Shown in pieces: positions 30,435 through 40,339 of a stretch of 64,000 nucleotides of DNA. The DNA lies in assembly GCA_963746255.1 (NCBI GenBank), contig CAVVAJ010000009.1:1-64000 (forward strand), read 5' to 3'. The first letter of the stretch is position 1. Every line of letters begins with the position of its first letter. The notes under the pieces are model-generated. The model searched no databases. It was given only the letters and a program-made list of their open reading frames with translations, and was not told the origin of the DNA. Source of the DNA: DAOVXM01 sp963746255 (GTDB lineage Bacteria; Chloroflexota; Anaerolineae; Anaerolineales; UBA4823). A program made the translations under genes and the position numbers.

Positions 30435-31241
30435 TGGCTAAAGATGAAAAAATATTGGTTATCGATGATGAGCAGGTAATACTTGATGCTGTTTCAAGAA
30501 TAGTATCAGCCAAGGAAATTAAAGTTGACGTTGAGACAAATCGCGAAAAATGCATTAAAAATGCTTTCACAAAAAGATTATTCACTTGTTTTATGTGATA
30601 TCCTGATGCCGGAGATGGATGGATTTTCAGTGCTGGAAGAGATACAAAGCAGAAAGGTAAATATTCCGGTAATAATGATTACTGGATATTCGACTGTCGA
30701 AAATGCGGTTAATTCTCTTTATAAAGGTGCGATTGATTTTATTTCTAAACCCTTTACTTTCGAAGAACTGGAAAGTGCAATTAATCGGGGTCTTGAATAC
30801 AGTAGAGTGCAAAAAAGAGTTGAGGAAGCAAAGTCTCAGAAAAACGTTGAGGCTGTTACCTTTGTACCATGTCCTCCAAAATATTACCGATTGGGATATT
30901 TGAGCTGGATTAATCTTGAATCCGAAGGAATAGCTACTCTGGGTGCAACCAGTCTGTTTCTGGAAACAATAAAGGAATTAAAAAATATTGAATTAATGAA
31001 TGTTGATGATTTACTTATTCAGGGAGATTCCTGTGCAAATTTTATTACAGATGATGAGCTGGTCCATCATTTTCTTTCACCTATTGGTGGAAGGATTATT
31101 GAGCGAAATGAAATTTTATCAAACGAAATTACATTAATGGAAAAAGACCCATATTTTAAAGGGTGGATTTATAAAATAATCCCTGCTGATTTAGAACACG
31201 ATTTGAAATTTCTTGTATCCTGTGCTTCTGACAGGATGTAA
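30435..31241 (+). CDS. Response regulator with C-terminal GcvH-like domain (frameshifted)
   Basis: About 268 residues after repair of an indel near 30,550. Receiver domain: KILVIDDEQVILD, phospho-acceptor Asp in CDILMPEMDG, ITGYSTVENAV and KPFTFEELE. After a linker comes a domain like the glycine cleavage H protein: LGYLSWINLESEGIATLG at its start and SPIGGRIIERNEIL in the hinge. The lipoyl-lysine motif is absent. No DNA-binding domain is present, so output is likely through protein contact. It lies just after the kinase. Confidence 0.82.
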
Positions 31242-31300
31242 AAAAAATATTTAAATATACTTTCAACTTAAGATTGAAAAAATTTTAACCGGGAGAAACA

Positions 31301-32458
31301 ATGGCACTATTTATTTTAGCTGTAATTATCTTCATCATTGCAGATATAACAATCAGATATATCGCAAAACGTATTCAGGAAACTAAAGCACAGCAGGAGA
31401 GAGAGGAAGTCTTAAAAGAAAGTCTCAAACTGGACTTTACCCGGGAAGCAAAAACTCTTAAGCGAGCAGAGATTGAAGATCCCAAAGCAAGAATTTTATG
31501 TGTTGATGATGAAGCAGTTATTCTCGATAGTTTTAGAAAAATTCTTGTTCTTGATGGTTACTCTGTTGATACTGTTGAAAACGGGAAGGAAGCACTTGGT
31601 TTAATTCAAACTCATTCTTATGATTTTGTTTTTACTGATCTTAAAATGCCTGAAATGGATGGAGTAGAGGTTACAAAAGCAGTTAAGCATATTCGCCCTG
31701 ATATAGACGTAATTATTATTACCGGTTATGCTACCGTTGAAACTGCTGTAGAATGTATGAAATATGGTGCTATGGATTATGTGGAGAAACCTTTTACAGA
31801 AGATGAACTGCTCGAATTCATTAAAAAATCCCTCATTAAGAGAGAGGATAAAATAAGTAAAATGCTGAAACCGAAAGTTCAAATTACTCAATTCAAGGAA
31901 ACCGGTGGTGCTAAAAGTCCTGAGTTTCAAATACCCGGTGGGGTTTTTATTTCCAATGGACATTGTTGGGCAAATGTTAGTGAAGATGGATCTGTTAAGG
32001 TTGGTTTAGATGATTTTGCAAAAAAAGTAATTGGGAAAATTGATGCGGTTGAATTACCAAACCTTGGAATGACCGTTAAGAAAGGTCAGTCGTTGTTTAC
32101 AATAGAACAGGGAACGAGAAATATTTCCTTTAAATCTCCGGTTAGCGGCAAAGTTAAAGAAGTAAATAAATTCATTAATGAAGAAATTGATTCACTAAAT
32201 GTTACTTCGTACGACCAAAACTGGATTTGTGAAATAGATGCCGATGAGCTTGATTCAGAGATTCCATCTTTGAAAATTGGTAAGTCTGCGGTTTCATTTT
32301 ACCAGGATGATATTGAAAGACTTCAGCAATTGAAGAAGAAAACTAAAACTGGTAAAGAAGCTGAACTTGAACCGGAAGGTGTAATATTCGCTGGCGAAAT
32401 GGAAAAGCTTGATGACATCAGCTGGAAAAGATTTGCCGAAGAATTTTTTGAGAAATAA
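31301..32458 (+). CDS. Membrane-anchored response regulator with GcvH-like domain
   Basis: 385 residues, intact. An N-terminal membrane helix (residues 2-20) and a charged coiled stretch (25-58) precede a receiver domain with Asp69/Asp70, phospho-acceptor Asp113, Thr141 and Lys163. A GcvH-like domain follows at about 213-315 (GGVFISNGHCWANVSEDGS; SPVSGKVKEVN). In GcvH the lysine three residues after the conserved Glu is lipoylated; here the position (about 272) is Thr. Anchoring a receiver domain to the membrane is uncommon and suggests it acts on a membrane partner, perhaps the redox complex encoded upstream. Confidence 0.85.
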   Translation: MALFILAVIIFIIADITIRYIAKRIQETKAQQEREEVLKESLKLDFTREAKTLKRAEIEDPKARILCVDDEAVILDSFRKILVLDGYSVDTVENGKEALGLIQTHSYDFVFTDLKMPEMDGVEVTKAVKHIRPDIDVIIITGYATVETAVECMKYGAMDYVEKPFTEDELLEFIKKSLIKREDKISKMLKPKVQITQFKETGGAKSPEFQIPGGVFISNGHCWANVSEDGSVKVGLDDFAKKVIGKIDAVELPNLGMTVKKGQSLFTIEQGTRNISFKSPVSGKVKEVNKFINEEIDSLNVTSYDQNWICEIDADELDSEIPSLKIGKSAVSFYQDDIERLQQLKKKTKTGKEAELEPEGVIFAGEMEKLDDISWKRFAEEFFEK

Positions 32459-32567
32459 AAAAAGTATTAAGTTATCTGGGAATGAAAATTTTTACATGTA
32501 AAAATCTTTACAGGTTAAAGAAATTAGCTTCAATTATTATATAACAAATAATCAATAGGAGATTGCT

Positions 32568-33662
32568 ATGAATAAAAAATTACTTTTTTTTATCCTCTCA
32601 TTTGTTATTCTGAGCTTTTTAACAAGCTTTGCCCAGACATTAAATGAAGGTTTTGAGAATCCAACTTTTCCTCCGGCAGGATGGCATACAAAAAATATAC
32701 TTGGCGGAGTTGCATGGATGAGAGCCAGTAGTATAGCTCATACAGGTACAGGTAGTGCAATAATAGCCTGGGAAGTCACAGGAGGTGAGGATTGGTTAGT
32801 AACACCGCAAGTGCCAGTTTTTTCGGGTGATTCACTCAAGTTCTGGGTTCGAAAATTTTGGCCAGCAATTTATGAACCCGATACTTTACAAATTAGAATA
32901 TCTACTACTGATACTTCAGTTGCCAGCTTTACAACAGTATTAGCTACTTATAATGTTAACGCTTTTCCTAATCCTAATTTTGGTGAATATAAAATTGATT
33001 TGAGCACATTCTCAGGTCAGAATGTTTATATCGCCTTCAGGCATTATGATGTTAATGGAAATGGAATGTATCTTGACGATGTTTTCGTCAGCGGATCAGT
33101 GCCAGTCGAACTTGCAAGTTTCACAGCTTCAATTAATGGAAAAGATGTTACACTTAGCTGGATGACGGCTACCGAGTTAAACAATCTTGGATTCTACATT
33201 GAAAGAACAACCGGCGAGGATAGTTGGAACAATCTTGGATTTTTAGAAGGACACGGAACAACTACAGAAACCCAGAGTTATGCATTTATAGATAAGGATC
33301 TTGCTTCAGGAATTTATGATTATAGAATCAAACAGGTCGATTTTGATGGTTCTTACAAATACTACAATCTTAAAGAAGAGATTCAAATCGATGTACCTAA
33401 GAGTTATGCACTCTCGCAGAACTATCCCAATCCTTTCAACCCGACAACTAAGATTAAATACTCAGTTCCTGCAGATGGCTTTGTTAATATTGCCGTTTAC
33501 AACGTATTAGGTGATAAGGTAACGGAAATAGTAAACAGTATTCAAGAAGCTGGAAACTATGAAGTTACTTTTGATGCTTCAAAGTTCGCAAGCGGTATGT
33601 ATCTATACAGGATGGAAAGCGGTAGCTTTGTATCAGTTAAAAAGATGATGATTCTGAAATAG
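32568..33662 (+). CDS. T9SS-sorted protein with choice-of-anchor-J/MAM-like domain
   Basis: 364 residues, intact, with the ribosome binding site AGGAG at about 32557-32561. Signal peptide about residues 1-22. Residues 25-178 form a jelly-roll of the cleaved-adhesin/choice-of-anchor J type (LNEGFENPTFPPAGWHT; GGEDWLVTPQ; VYIAFRHYDVNGNGMYLDDV). Then the same linker seen at 18.2 kb (VTLSWMTATELNNLGFYIER). The end is the sorting domain (YALSQNYPNPFNPTTKI; VSVKKMMILK). Probably a surface or secreted adhesin-like protein. Confidence 0.9.
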   Translation: MNKKLLFFILSFVILSFLTSFAQTLNEGFENPTFPPAGWHTKNILGGVAWMRASSIAHTGTGSAIIAWEVTGGEDWLVTPQVPVFSGDSLKFWVRKFWPAIYEPDTLQIRISTTDTSVASFTTVLATYNVNAFPNPNFGEYKIDLSTFSGQNVYIAFRHYDVNGNGMYLDDVFVSGSVPVELASFTASINGKDVTLSWMTATELNNLGFYIERTTGEDSWNNLGFLEGHGTTTETQSYAFIDKDLASGIYDYRIKQVDFDGSYKYYNLKEEIQIDVPKSYALSQNYPNPFNPTTKIKYSVPADGFVNIAVYNVLGDKVTEIVNSIQEAGNYEVTFDASKFASGMYLYRMESGSFVSVKKMMILK

Positions 33663-33687
33663 GTCTCACATTCTTTAATAAGTTAAA

Positions 33688-33712
33688 AGCCCCGTATCGA
33701 CGGGGCTCTTTA
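33688..33712 (+). terminator. Rho-independent terminator
   Basis: Stem AGCCCCGT (33688-33695) with ACGGGGCT (33700-33707), four-base loop, then CTTTATTTTT. It lies 26 bases after the T9SS protein. On the reverse strand the base run TTTT also follows, so it may work for the convergent copper gene as well. Confidence 0.85.
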
Positions 33713-33727
33713 TTTTTCTTATGTCAG

Positions 33728-34136
33728 TTAGTTCGGTTTTTTTGCAACTGCAGTAATTTTAATCTCTCCAGCTTTTTTAAAGTGAAGAGTAAAGTTTTCC
33801 TTATCTCCATCATTGATGTCTTTTTTAAGTTTCATCAGCATTACGTGGTAGCCACCGGGTTTAAATTCAAATGAGCTTTTCCCATCGATAATAATGAAAT
33901 CAACTTTTCGCATTCCCATCATATCGCCTTGAGAGTAAGTCTCGTGAATTTCAACTTTCCCGGCAAAATCACAATCCACTTTAAATAAAGTGTCAGGTGC
34001 TGCATTGTTATTCTCAATTGCAAAATAAAGGGCGGTTGCCATATTTTCGGAGGAGGGTCTTATCCAGGCATCTTTCAATTTTTATTTTATCTTCAGTTGG
34101 AAATAGTACAAGTAGTAATGTGAGTAAGATATTCAT
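33728..34136 (-). CDS. Copper chaperone PCu(A)C family (frameshifted near the N-terminus)
   Basis: About 136 residues. The reverse-strand ATG at 34136 has the ribosome binding site AGAGGAG and encodes a short hydrophobic signal (ILLTLLLVLF). An indel near 34,080 leads into KDAWIRPSSENMATALYF, the PCu(A)C start. Copper-ligand positions are seen as EIHETYSQGDMMGM and GGYHVMLM (H-x-M). The family delivers Cu(I) to cytochrome oxidase in the periplasm, together with SCO proteins, which is the gene just upstream. Confidence 0.85.
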
Positions 34137-34161
34137 TGATTACTCCTCTAATGTTTTTATG

Positions 34162-34739
34162 TCATTTAATAATTTCTTCGATATTCAATGTGCTGCCCTT
34201 ATAATTTTTTCTAAGCTTTCCTGTTTTGATCAACAAGTGAAATTCTGTCAGTGTGCATCATTGAGTATTCGGGATTACCTTCTTCATCAATGTTTTCATC
34301 TGTCTTGATGGCTTTTACATCAAATCTTTTCAGCAGCTCATTAACAGTACTTTTTTCACCTGTTAATAAAGTCCAGCTATTAAAATCCAGATCTCGTATC
34401 TCAGCAAATCTTTTAAAACATTCTGGAGTATCTCTGATCAGGATCGAAACTTAGTGCAACGAATTTAACATCCTCAATTCCATTTTCATTAAGTTTTTTT
34501 TCTGTGAGATACATATTGTGTGTTGTCATCGGGCAAATGTCGGGACAATGGGTGTAAATAAATCCCATTACGGTTATGTGTCCTATGATATTCTCCGGAA
34601 AAATTACTTCTACACTATCCTGGTTAATAAGTGTATAACTTTTCTTTGTTAGGTCTTTATCAAGCGGGAGCTTTTCCTTGCAGGAAAGTGAAAAAAGTAA
34701 AGATGTACTAATAAAGTAGATTAAAATCAGTTTTTTCAT
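34162..34739 (-). CDS. SCO1/SenC-type copper protein (frameshifted)
   Basis: About 192 residues with indels near 34,430 and 34,215. Lipoprotein signal ends at LLFSLSC. The thioredoxin-fold copper motif is THCPDICPMTT (CxxxC), followed by VALSFDPDQ and, near the end, YSMMHTDRISLVD with the distant His ligand. SCO proteins insert copper into or reduce the CuA site of cytochrome c oxidase. It is followed after 25 bases by the PCu(A)C gene on the same strand. Confidence 0.88.
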
Positions 34740-34903
34740 TATTTAATCAATTGAAGTATATTATAAATATAACGCGTTAAACTTATTAAAATCCATTAAG
34801 TGAATAAAGACAAATTCATTTCTTATTTTTCGAATGACTTAAATGAATTTGGCAAAAAAATGCCACTAATTCACGAATTATTAAACACGAATTGGAAAAC
34901 ATT

Positions 34904-36337
34904 ATGTCAGATATGCCATCAGATGAATTCAGAAAAACGGACATCAGCTTGTTGATTGGATTGCTGATTACTTAAAAGATATTGAAAAATATCCACCACT
35001 TTCACAGGTTAATCCCGGTGATATTCTGAAACGAATTCCTCAAATCTCCACCAAAAAAGGGTGAAGAGATTCGAAAATGTTTTAAATGATGTTGATAAAA
35101 TTTTAATGGATGGAATCACTCACTGGAATCATCCCGGATTTATGGCTTACTTCAACTCAACTTCAAGCGGACCGGGAATTTTAGCTGAACTTCTAACTGC
35201 AGGATTAGGAATAAATGGAATGCTCTGGAAAACTTCTCCTGCTTTCACTGAACTTGAAAGAGCTATGATGAACTGGTTCAGGCAAATGGTTGGACTTCCT
35301 GAAAATTACTGGGGAATTATTTACGATACTGCTTCAACAAGTTCAATGCACGCAATTGCTTCTGCCCGTGAACAGCTTAATCTTGGTATTCAGAGAAAAA
35401 GGAATGGCTGGAAGAAGTGATGTTCCAAGACTTCGGATGTATTGTTCGGAACACGCACATTCATCAATTGAAAAAGGAGCACTTACATTAGGAATTGGTT
35501 TGGAAGGAATAAAAAAGATTCCTGTTAATGATAAGTTTGAGATGATTCCTGAAAAACTTGAAGAAGCAATTAAAGACGATTTAATAAATGGATGGAAACC
35601 TTTCTGTGTTGTTGCTACAGTTGGAACAACATCAACAACAAGTGTTGATCCTGTTGAAGAAATTGCTGGAATATGTGAAAAACATAATCTCTGGCTTCAC
35701 ATTGATGCAGCTTATGCCGGAGTTACTGCAATGATTCCCGAAATGAAATGGATTACAAAAGGGTGGGAGAGTGCTGATTCAATTGTTATAAATCCGCACA
35801 AATGGATGTTTACGCCAATGGATTTGAGTGTTTACTTTACACGTAAACCAGAAATACTTAAGCAGGCATTCAGTCTTGTTCCGGAATATCTAAAAACAAA
35901 ACAAGATGATGAAGTTGAAAATTTAATGGATTATGGAATTCAATTAGGAAGAAGATTTCGTTCACTTAAGCTTTGGTTTATCATCAGGTATTTTGGAGTT
36001 GAAGGATTAGCCGCAAGAATAAAAAATCATATTGAACTTGCTCAAGGAATTTGCTGAATGGATTGACAATGAAAAAGATTTTGAACGAATGGCACCCGTT
36101 CCTTTTTCAACTGTTTGTTTCAGATATAATCCCGGAAATAAAACAGAAGAAGAATTAAACAAGCTGAATGAAAAATTACTGGAGAAAATTAATGCTTCAG
36201 GAAAAATATTTTTATCTCACACAAAACTTAATGGCAAGTTTGTTATAAGGCTGACCATCGGAAGTATCAGGCACGAAAGAAGACACGTTTTAGAAGCCTG
36301 GGAACTGATAAAAGAAAGTGCAGAGAAGTTAAAATAA
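34904..36337 (+). CDS. PLP-dependent group II (aromatic amino acid type) decarboxylase (frameshifted)
   Basis: About 475 residues after repair of indels near 34,950, 35,050, 35,400 and 36,045. Recognisable are HPGFMAYFNSTSSGPGIL, WGIIYDTASTSSMHAI, VATVGTTSTTSVDPVEEI, HIDAAYAG and the PLP-lysine motif NPHKWMFTPMD. This matches the aromatic-L-amino-acid/tyrosine decarboxylase family, which makes the corresponding amines in the cytoplasm. The substrate is not readable from these motifs. Confidence 0.88.
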
Positions 36338-36363
36338 AAAACCCCGGGTCATCACTCCGGGGT
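36336..36363 (-). terminator. Terminator of the fasciclin gene
   Basis: Stem ACCCCGG (36341-36347) with CCGGGGT (36357-36363). On the reverse strand it is followed by TTTTTTATTTT. It lies between two convergent genes and may serve both. Confidence 0.8.
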
Positions 36364-36385
36364 CCTTCATCATCCACATAGGGGG

Positions 36386-36891
36386 CTATTTTGTTGGAGG
36401 GAGTAAAACTGTGTCAATTACATGAATAATTCCGTTAGATGCCTGCACATCTGCACCGGTAACCTGGGAATCGTTAATCATAACTTTACCATCAACAGTC
36501 TTAATCTTAATATCTGAACCATTAAGAGTTGTTGCTTTGTCAAGTTTCACTACATCTTTGATGATAACATTTCCTGAAACTACGTGATACAATAAAACAT
36601 TCTTCAAAGCTTCTTTATCCTTTAATAAATTTCAAGAGCACCTTTAGGTAATTTCTTGAATGCTTCATCTGTTGGTGCAAATACTGTGAAAGGACCATCG
36701 CCCTTTAATGCATCAACTAAACCAGCTTCAGTCAAAGCAGTTGCTAAGGTTGTAAAATTACCATGCACTAATTGCTGTCTGAACGATATCGTTTTTCACT
36801 GCTTTTGATACCATCTTTGTATCCATTTGAGCAAATACAGAAGTAGTAAAGAATACCACTAAAGCTATCAATGATAATGATATATTTTTCA
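36386..36891 (-). CDS. Secreted fasciclin (FAS1) domain protein (frameshifted)
   Basis: About 167 residues; the reverse-strand ATG at 36891 has GGAG upstream and a signal peptide (SLSLIALVVFFTTSVFAQ). A single FAS1 domain follows, with LATALTEAGLVDALKGDGPF, TVFAPTDEAFKKLP, LLYHVVSGNV and NGIIHVIDTVLLPP. Indels near 36,775 and 36,625 split it. FAS1 domains mediate weak surface adhesion; no partner gene is nearby. Confidence 0.87.
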
Positions 36892-37134
36892 TTTTATTCT
36901 CCGTTTTTAGTTAGTTGTTTAAATACATCACTTAAAACATAGAAGCACAATGGATAGTTCCAGAAAGTGAAGGGAATTTTATAGATATTTTTATTTGACC
37001 TTTTCAGATTCTTTTCTTCCAGTCGAGATACTTTGTAATAAGACTTGACAACTGTTGAAGTTGGGAAATGAATCGAATTATGTTCAAAAACATCATACTT
37101 CTGTAAATTCAAAAAAATCTTCAGAAAGGAAATA

Positions 37135-37562
37135 ATGGAAACCAAAAAAGTATATCTTAAGCAAGTAAAAGGATTAACTCTCGCAGCAAAAGGGGAATCA
37201 AATCACTGGATAACAATGGATGGACCTGAGAAATTGGGTGGAAGCGATGCCGGCGTTAGACCAAAAGAACTTATTTTGATGGGACTTGCAGGTTGTACAG
37301 GGAGTGATGTTGTTAGCATCCTTCAAAAGAAACGAATCAACTTAACCGATTTTGAAATTAATATATACAGCACAGCAAACTGAAGAACATCCAAAAGTTT
37401 TTGCAAATATCGATCTGGAGTATGTTTTTTATGGTAAAGGATATAAAGCCGAAAGATGTTGAAAGAGCAATTGAACTTTCTACAGAAACTTATTGTGGTG
37501 TCTCAGCAATGCTTAAGAAAGCAATGACAATAAATCATACTTACAGAATAGTTGAAGCTTAA
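37135..37562 (+). CDS. OsmC/Ohr-like protein (frameshifted)
   Basis: About 142 residues with indels near 37,380 and 37,432. OsmC features: GGSDAGVRPKELILMGLAGCTGSDVV with the first redox Cys, then YCGVSAMLKKA with the second. OsmC-like proteins reduce organic hydroperoxides through this Cys pair. The ribosome binding site GAAAGGAAA (37,123-37,131) supports the start. Confidence 0.87.
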
Positions 37563-37643
37563 TCGATTTTCAGGGATTGGTTGAATGATTAAATCTTGCA
37601 GTTCAATCATACAATCAACGAAGTCTTTCCTCTAAGTAAATTG

Positions 37644-37995
37644 TTAACTCTTCTGATATAATCCAATACTATTTCCATCAGGGTCAGAAATTACGGCGTA
37701 CCATCCCATAGCGGGAATTGTGGTTTTTCCGACTTTAATATGTCCACCGGCAGCTTTTTGTTTTTTCTAAAACCTGTTCAAGATTATCAACTGTTACATG
37801 AAAAACTGTGCAATCACCTTTGACCACAGCTTCAACTTTTCTTAATCCTGCCATAATCCCCTGATGATTGTTATAAAGTAAATAACCATTTCCAAACGGT
37901 TTAAAATCCCAGTCTAATACTTTTTTGAAGAATTCCGATGAGCGATTGAGATCTGTTGATGGCACCTCGACATGAGAAATAAGTGGATTTGGCAT
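37644..37995 (-). CDS. VOC (glyoxalase-like) family protein (frameshifted)
   Basis: About 117 residues from the ATG at 37995, which has AAGGAAG upstream. VOC features: HVEVPSTDLNRSSEFFKKVL, then GNGYLLYNNHQGIMAGL, and after an indel near 37,755 the end WYAVISDPDGNSIGLYQ. The family covers glyoxalases, dioxygenases and resistance proteins; residues do not identify a substrate. It is convergent with the OsmC gene. Confidence 0.83.
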
Positions 37996-38128
37996 ATTAA
38001 CTTCCTTAAATTTCTTTGTGATTAAAACTGAATTATTATCAACTCTGTGTGCAAAAATAAAATATATATCTGAGAACCCAAAAACGCTTATTAACAATGG
38101 AAAAATTACTGCACAATAATAGTTTTTT

Positions 38129-38817
38129 ATGACGAACTTGCATCCGAATTACGATGAGATGATCTCGTTTGAAAAGCAGTTGAAAAAAAGAAAAAGCTTT
38201 TCAAAAATTTTATTAAACCGGAAATGAAGTATGCTGCAGATCTAGGATGCGGCAGCGGGGTAGATTCAATTGCACTTGCTTTCTCTTGGACTAAAAGTTA
38301 CAGCATTTGATCCTTCTGTTGAAATGCTTAAAGTTGCAAAAGAAAATGTTGAAAGAGAAGAATGTAAGGGTAACATTTCATAAACAGTCAATTGATTCTA
38401 TATCTCGAAGACTTTTATGATCAATTTGATCTGGTTGTTTCGTTAGGCAATACATTTGCCAATATCGGGAAGGAGCAACTGGTAAAATCATTGCAAAGAT
38501 GTTACCAGATATTAAAACCTCAGGGGTTTTTATTAATTCAGGTTTTGAATTATGAGAAAATACTAAGTGAGAAACAACGAATAGTTAATATTACAGAAGG
38601 AGTGGATAAATATTTTATACGCTTCTATGATTTTATTGGTACTGAAGTCATTTTTAACATTCTGACTTTCGTCAAATCAAATCCATCTGACCAGAAGCTG
38701 ATATCAACCATAGTCAATCCGTATTCGCAGGCTGATTTTGACACAGCCTTAAAAAAAGCAGGCTTCATTTCCTTTCAGTTCTATTCCAATCTGGAATTGG
38801 AAGAATTTGACAAATAG
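38129..38817 (+). CDS. SAM-dependent methyltransferase (frameshifted)
   Basis: About 230 residues in several frames. Motif I is AADLGCGSGVDSIALA, then VTAFDPSVEMLKVA (acidic loop) and FDLVVSLGNTFANI, the motif following strand 4. Indels near 38,190, 38,280, 38,365 and 38,400. It is a class I methyltransferase; the acceptor is unknown. Confidence 0.83.
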
Positions 38818-38923
38818 CAATCGAAAGACCTCATTATTAGAGCAATTAAAGAGTAAGTTTTTATTTCCGTCCTCTATTAATTGTGATGTAAATCAAAATT
38901 AAAGACCATTCATAAAAAAACTA

Positions 38924-38967
38924 TTGACATTCTGTATTTAATAATTTATGTTTTGAACAAACGTTCA
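38924..38967 (+). promoter_or_regulatory. Promoter with overlapping palindromic operator before tetR
   Basis: TTGACA (38924-38929) and TATGTT (38947-38952) with a 17-base spacer look like a housekeeping promoter. Directly after it lies the inverted repeat TGAAC-AAAC-GTTCA (38954-38967), a typical TetR-type operator, 9 bases before the regulator's start codon. This arrangement fits negative autoregulation. The promoter assignment is by eye. Confidence 0.65.
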
Positions 38968-38975
38968 GTCAAAAA

Positions 38976-39575
38976 ATGTCACCACGAACAAAACAACAGT
39001 ACGAAGAGATACGAAAGAGCAGCAAAGGCAAGATAATGTCGGTTGCCTTAAAGCTTTTTGCAGAAAAGGGGTACCACGCTACATCTATTTCACAAATAGC
39101 CGTGAAAGCTAAGGTCTCTAAAGGATTAATGTATAATTATTTTTCAAGTAAAGAGGATCTGCTTGACGAAATTATTGAAGAAGGGTTTATTGCTCTGACA
39201 GAGCTGGAGTATTTAATTGAGAAAGGAAGTAAACCAGAGGAACGTTTAGAGAATTTTATTAATTCTGTTATAAATAATCTGTTCTCTAACTTTAGCTACT
39301 GGCAATTGTATCTTACTTTATTGGTTCATCCAACCGTTCAGAAAAGATATGAAAAACGAATGACGGCATTTAGAAATGATTTTACAAAAACGCTTTCAAC
39401 CCTATTTAAAGATTTAGGAAGTAGTAATCCAAAGCTTGAAGCTTTTATACTTGGGACTTTTTTTGATGGATTAGTCCTTAATTTTATTGCAGCGGAAGAT
39501 GATTTTCCAATTGAAAAAATAAAGCATAGCTTACTCATAAAATTTGTTGAACAAAAATCTAAAAGAAGAAAATGA
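38976..39575 (+). CDS. TetR/AcrR family transcriptional regulator
   Basis: 199 residues, intact. The N-terminal helix-turn-helix reads KIMSVALKLFAEKGYHATSI, then SQIAVKAKVSKGLMYNYFSS and KEDLLDEII, the classic TetR pattern. The C-terminal domain is variable and gives no ligand. An inverted repeat just upstream is its likely operator. The stop overlaps the next gene start by four bases, so it controls and is cotranscribed with the LolA-like lipoprotein gene. Confidence 0.92.
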   Translation: MSPRTKQQYEEIRKSSKGKIMSVALKLFAEKGYHATSISQIAVKAKVSKGLMYNYFSSKEDLLDEIIEEGFIALTELEYLIEKGSKPEERLENFINSVINNLFSNFSYWQLYLTLLVHPTVQKRYEKRMTAFRNDFTKTLSTLFKDLGSSNPKLEAFILGTFFDGLVLNFIAAEDDFPIEKIKHSLLIKFVEQKSKRRK

Positions 39576-39891
39576 AATCTTTATTAATATTTATTATTCT
39601 GCTGATTCCTTTATCATTAACATATGCTCAGGATGCTACAGAGATTGTAAAAAAAGCCGATGAGCTGATGCGTGCTAAGTCAAGCTATACAGAAATAACT
39701 ATGAATATTGTAAAACCTGATTGGTCTCGTGAAATGGGTATGAAAGTTTGGGCTCTGGAACCAGATTATTCAATGATTTATATAACGGAACCAGCACGGG
39801 ATAAAGGAACCGTAACTTTAAAAAGAAAAACTGAGGTCTGGAACTGGCTGCCATCAGCGCAAAAAGTTATAAAAATTCCACCCTCAATGAT
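39572..39891 (+). CDS. LolA-like outer-membrane lipoprotein-sorting protein, cut at the chimeric junction
   Basis: About 106 residues remain. Signal peptide LLIFIILLIPLSLTYAQ, then DATEIVKKADELMRAKSSYT and VKPDWSREMGMKVWALEPDY, ending at WLPSAQKVIKIPPSMM. In this family (DUF4292/LolA-like proteins near TetR and RND genes) the sequence normally goes on for about 130 more residues. Here it switches at about 39,890 into GC-rich foreign sequence. The gene is truncated by assembly, not biologically. Confidence 0.82.
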
Positions 39892-40325
39892 GGAAGGGGC
39901 TCCAGTACCTCCAGGGCGCCATCGATGATCCCAAACGCCCCCTGGCCGCCATCGTGGGCGGCTCGAAGGTGAGCAGCAAGATCGGTGTGCTCGAGTCGCT
40001 GATCGACAAATGCGACAAGGTGCTGATCGGCGGCGGCATGATCTTCACCTTCTACAAGGCCCGGGGCCTGGCGGTGGGCAAGAGCCTGGTGGAGGAGGAC
40101 AGCTGGAGCTGGCGAAGGAACTGGAAGCCAAGGCAGCCGCCAAGGGCGTGCAGCTGCTGCTGCCCACCGACGTGGTGCTGGCCGACAACTTCGCCCCCGA
40201 TGCCGCCAGCCAGACGGTGGCGATAGACACCATCCCCGACGGCTGGATGGGTCTGGACATCGGCCCCGACTCAGGTCGAACCTTCCAGGACGCCCTGGCC
40301 GATTGCAGGACCGTGATCTTTTTTT
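39892..40325 (+). CDS. pgk: Internal fragment of cyanobacterial-type phosphoglycerate kinase
   Basis: About 144 codons, GC-rich, unlike either flank. Forward translation gives LQYLQGAIDDPKRPLAAIVG, GSKVSSKIGVLESLIDKCDK, VLIGGGMIFTFYKARGLAVG, and after an indel near 40,099 LPTDVVLADNFAPDAASQ, DGWMGLDIGPDS and FQDALADCRTVIF. These are central phosphoglycerate kinase motifs, with wording close to Synechococcus/Cyanobium-type enzymes. No start, stop or first and last third is present. I read it as a piece of a third genome included by assembly. Confidence 0.85.
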
Positions 40326-40339
40326 TTCGCCGCGCTTGA

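Noticed and set aside
39892..40325. Horizontal transfer of a cyanobacterial pgk gene
   Set aside because: The piece has neither start nor end and is joined to other truncated genes on both sides, which fits an assembly join better than a transfer.
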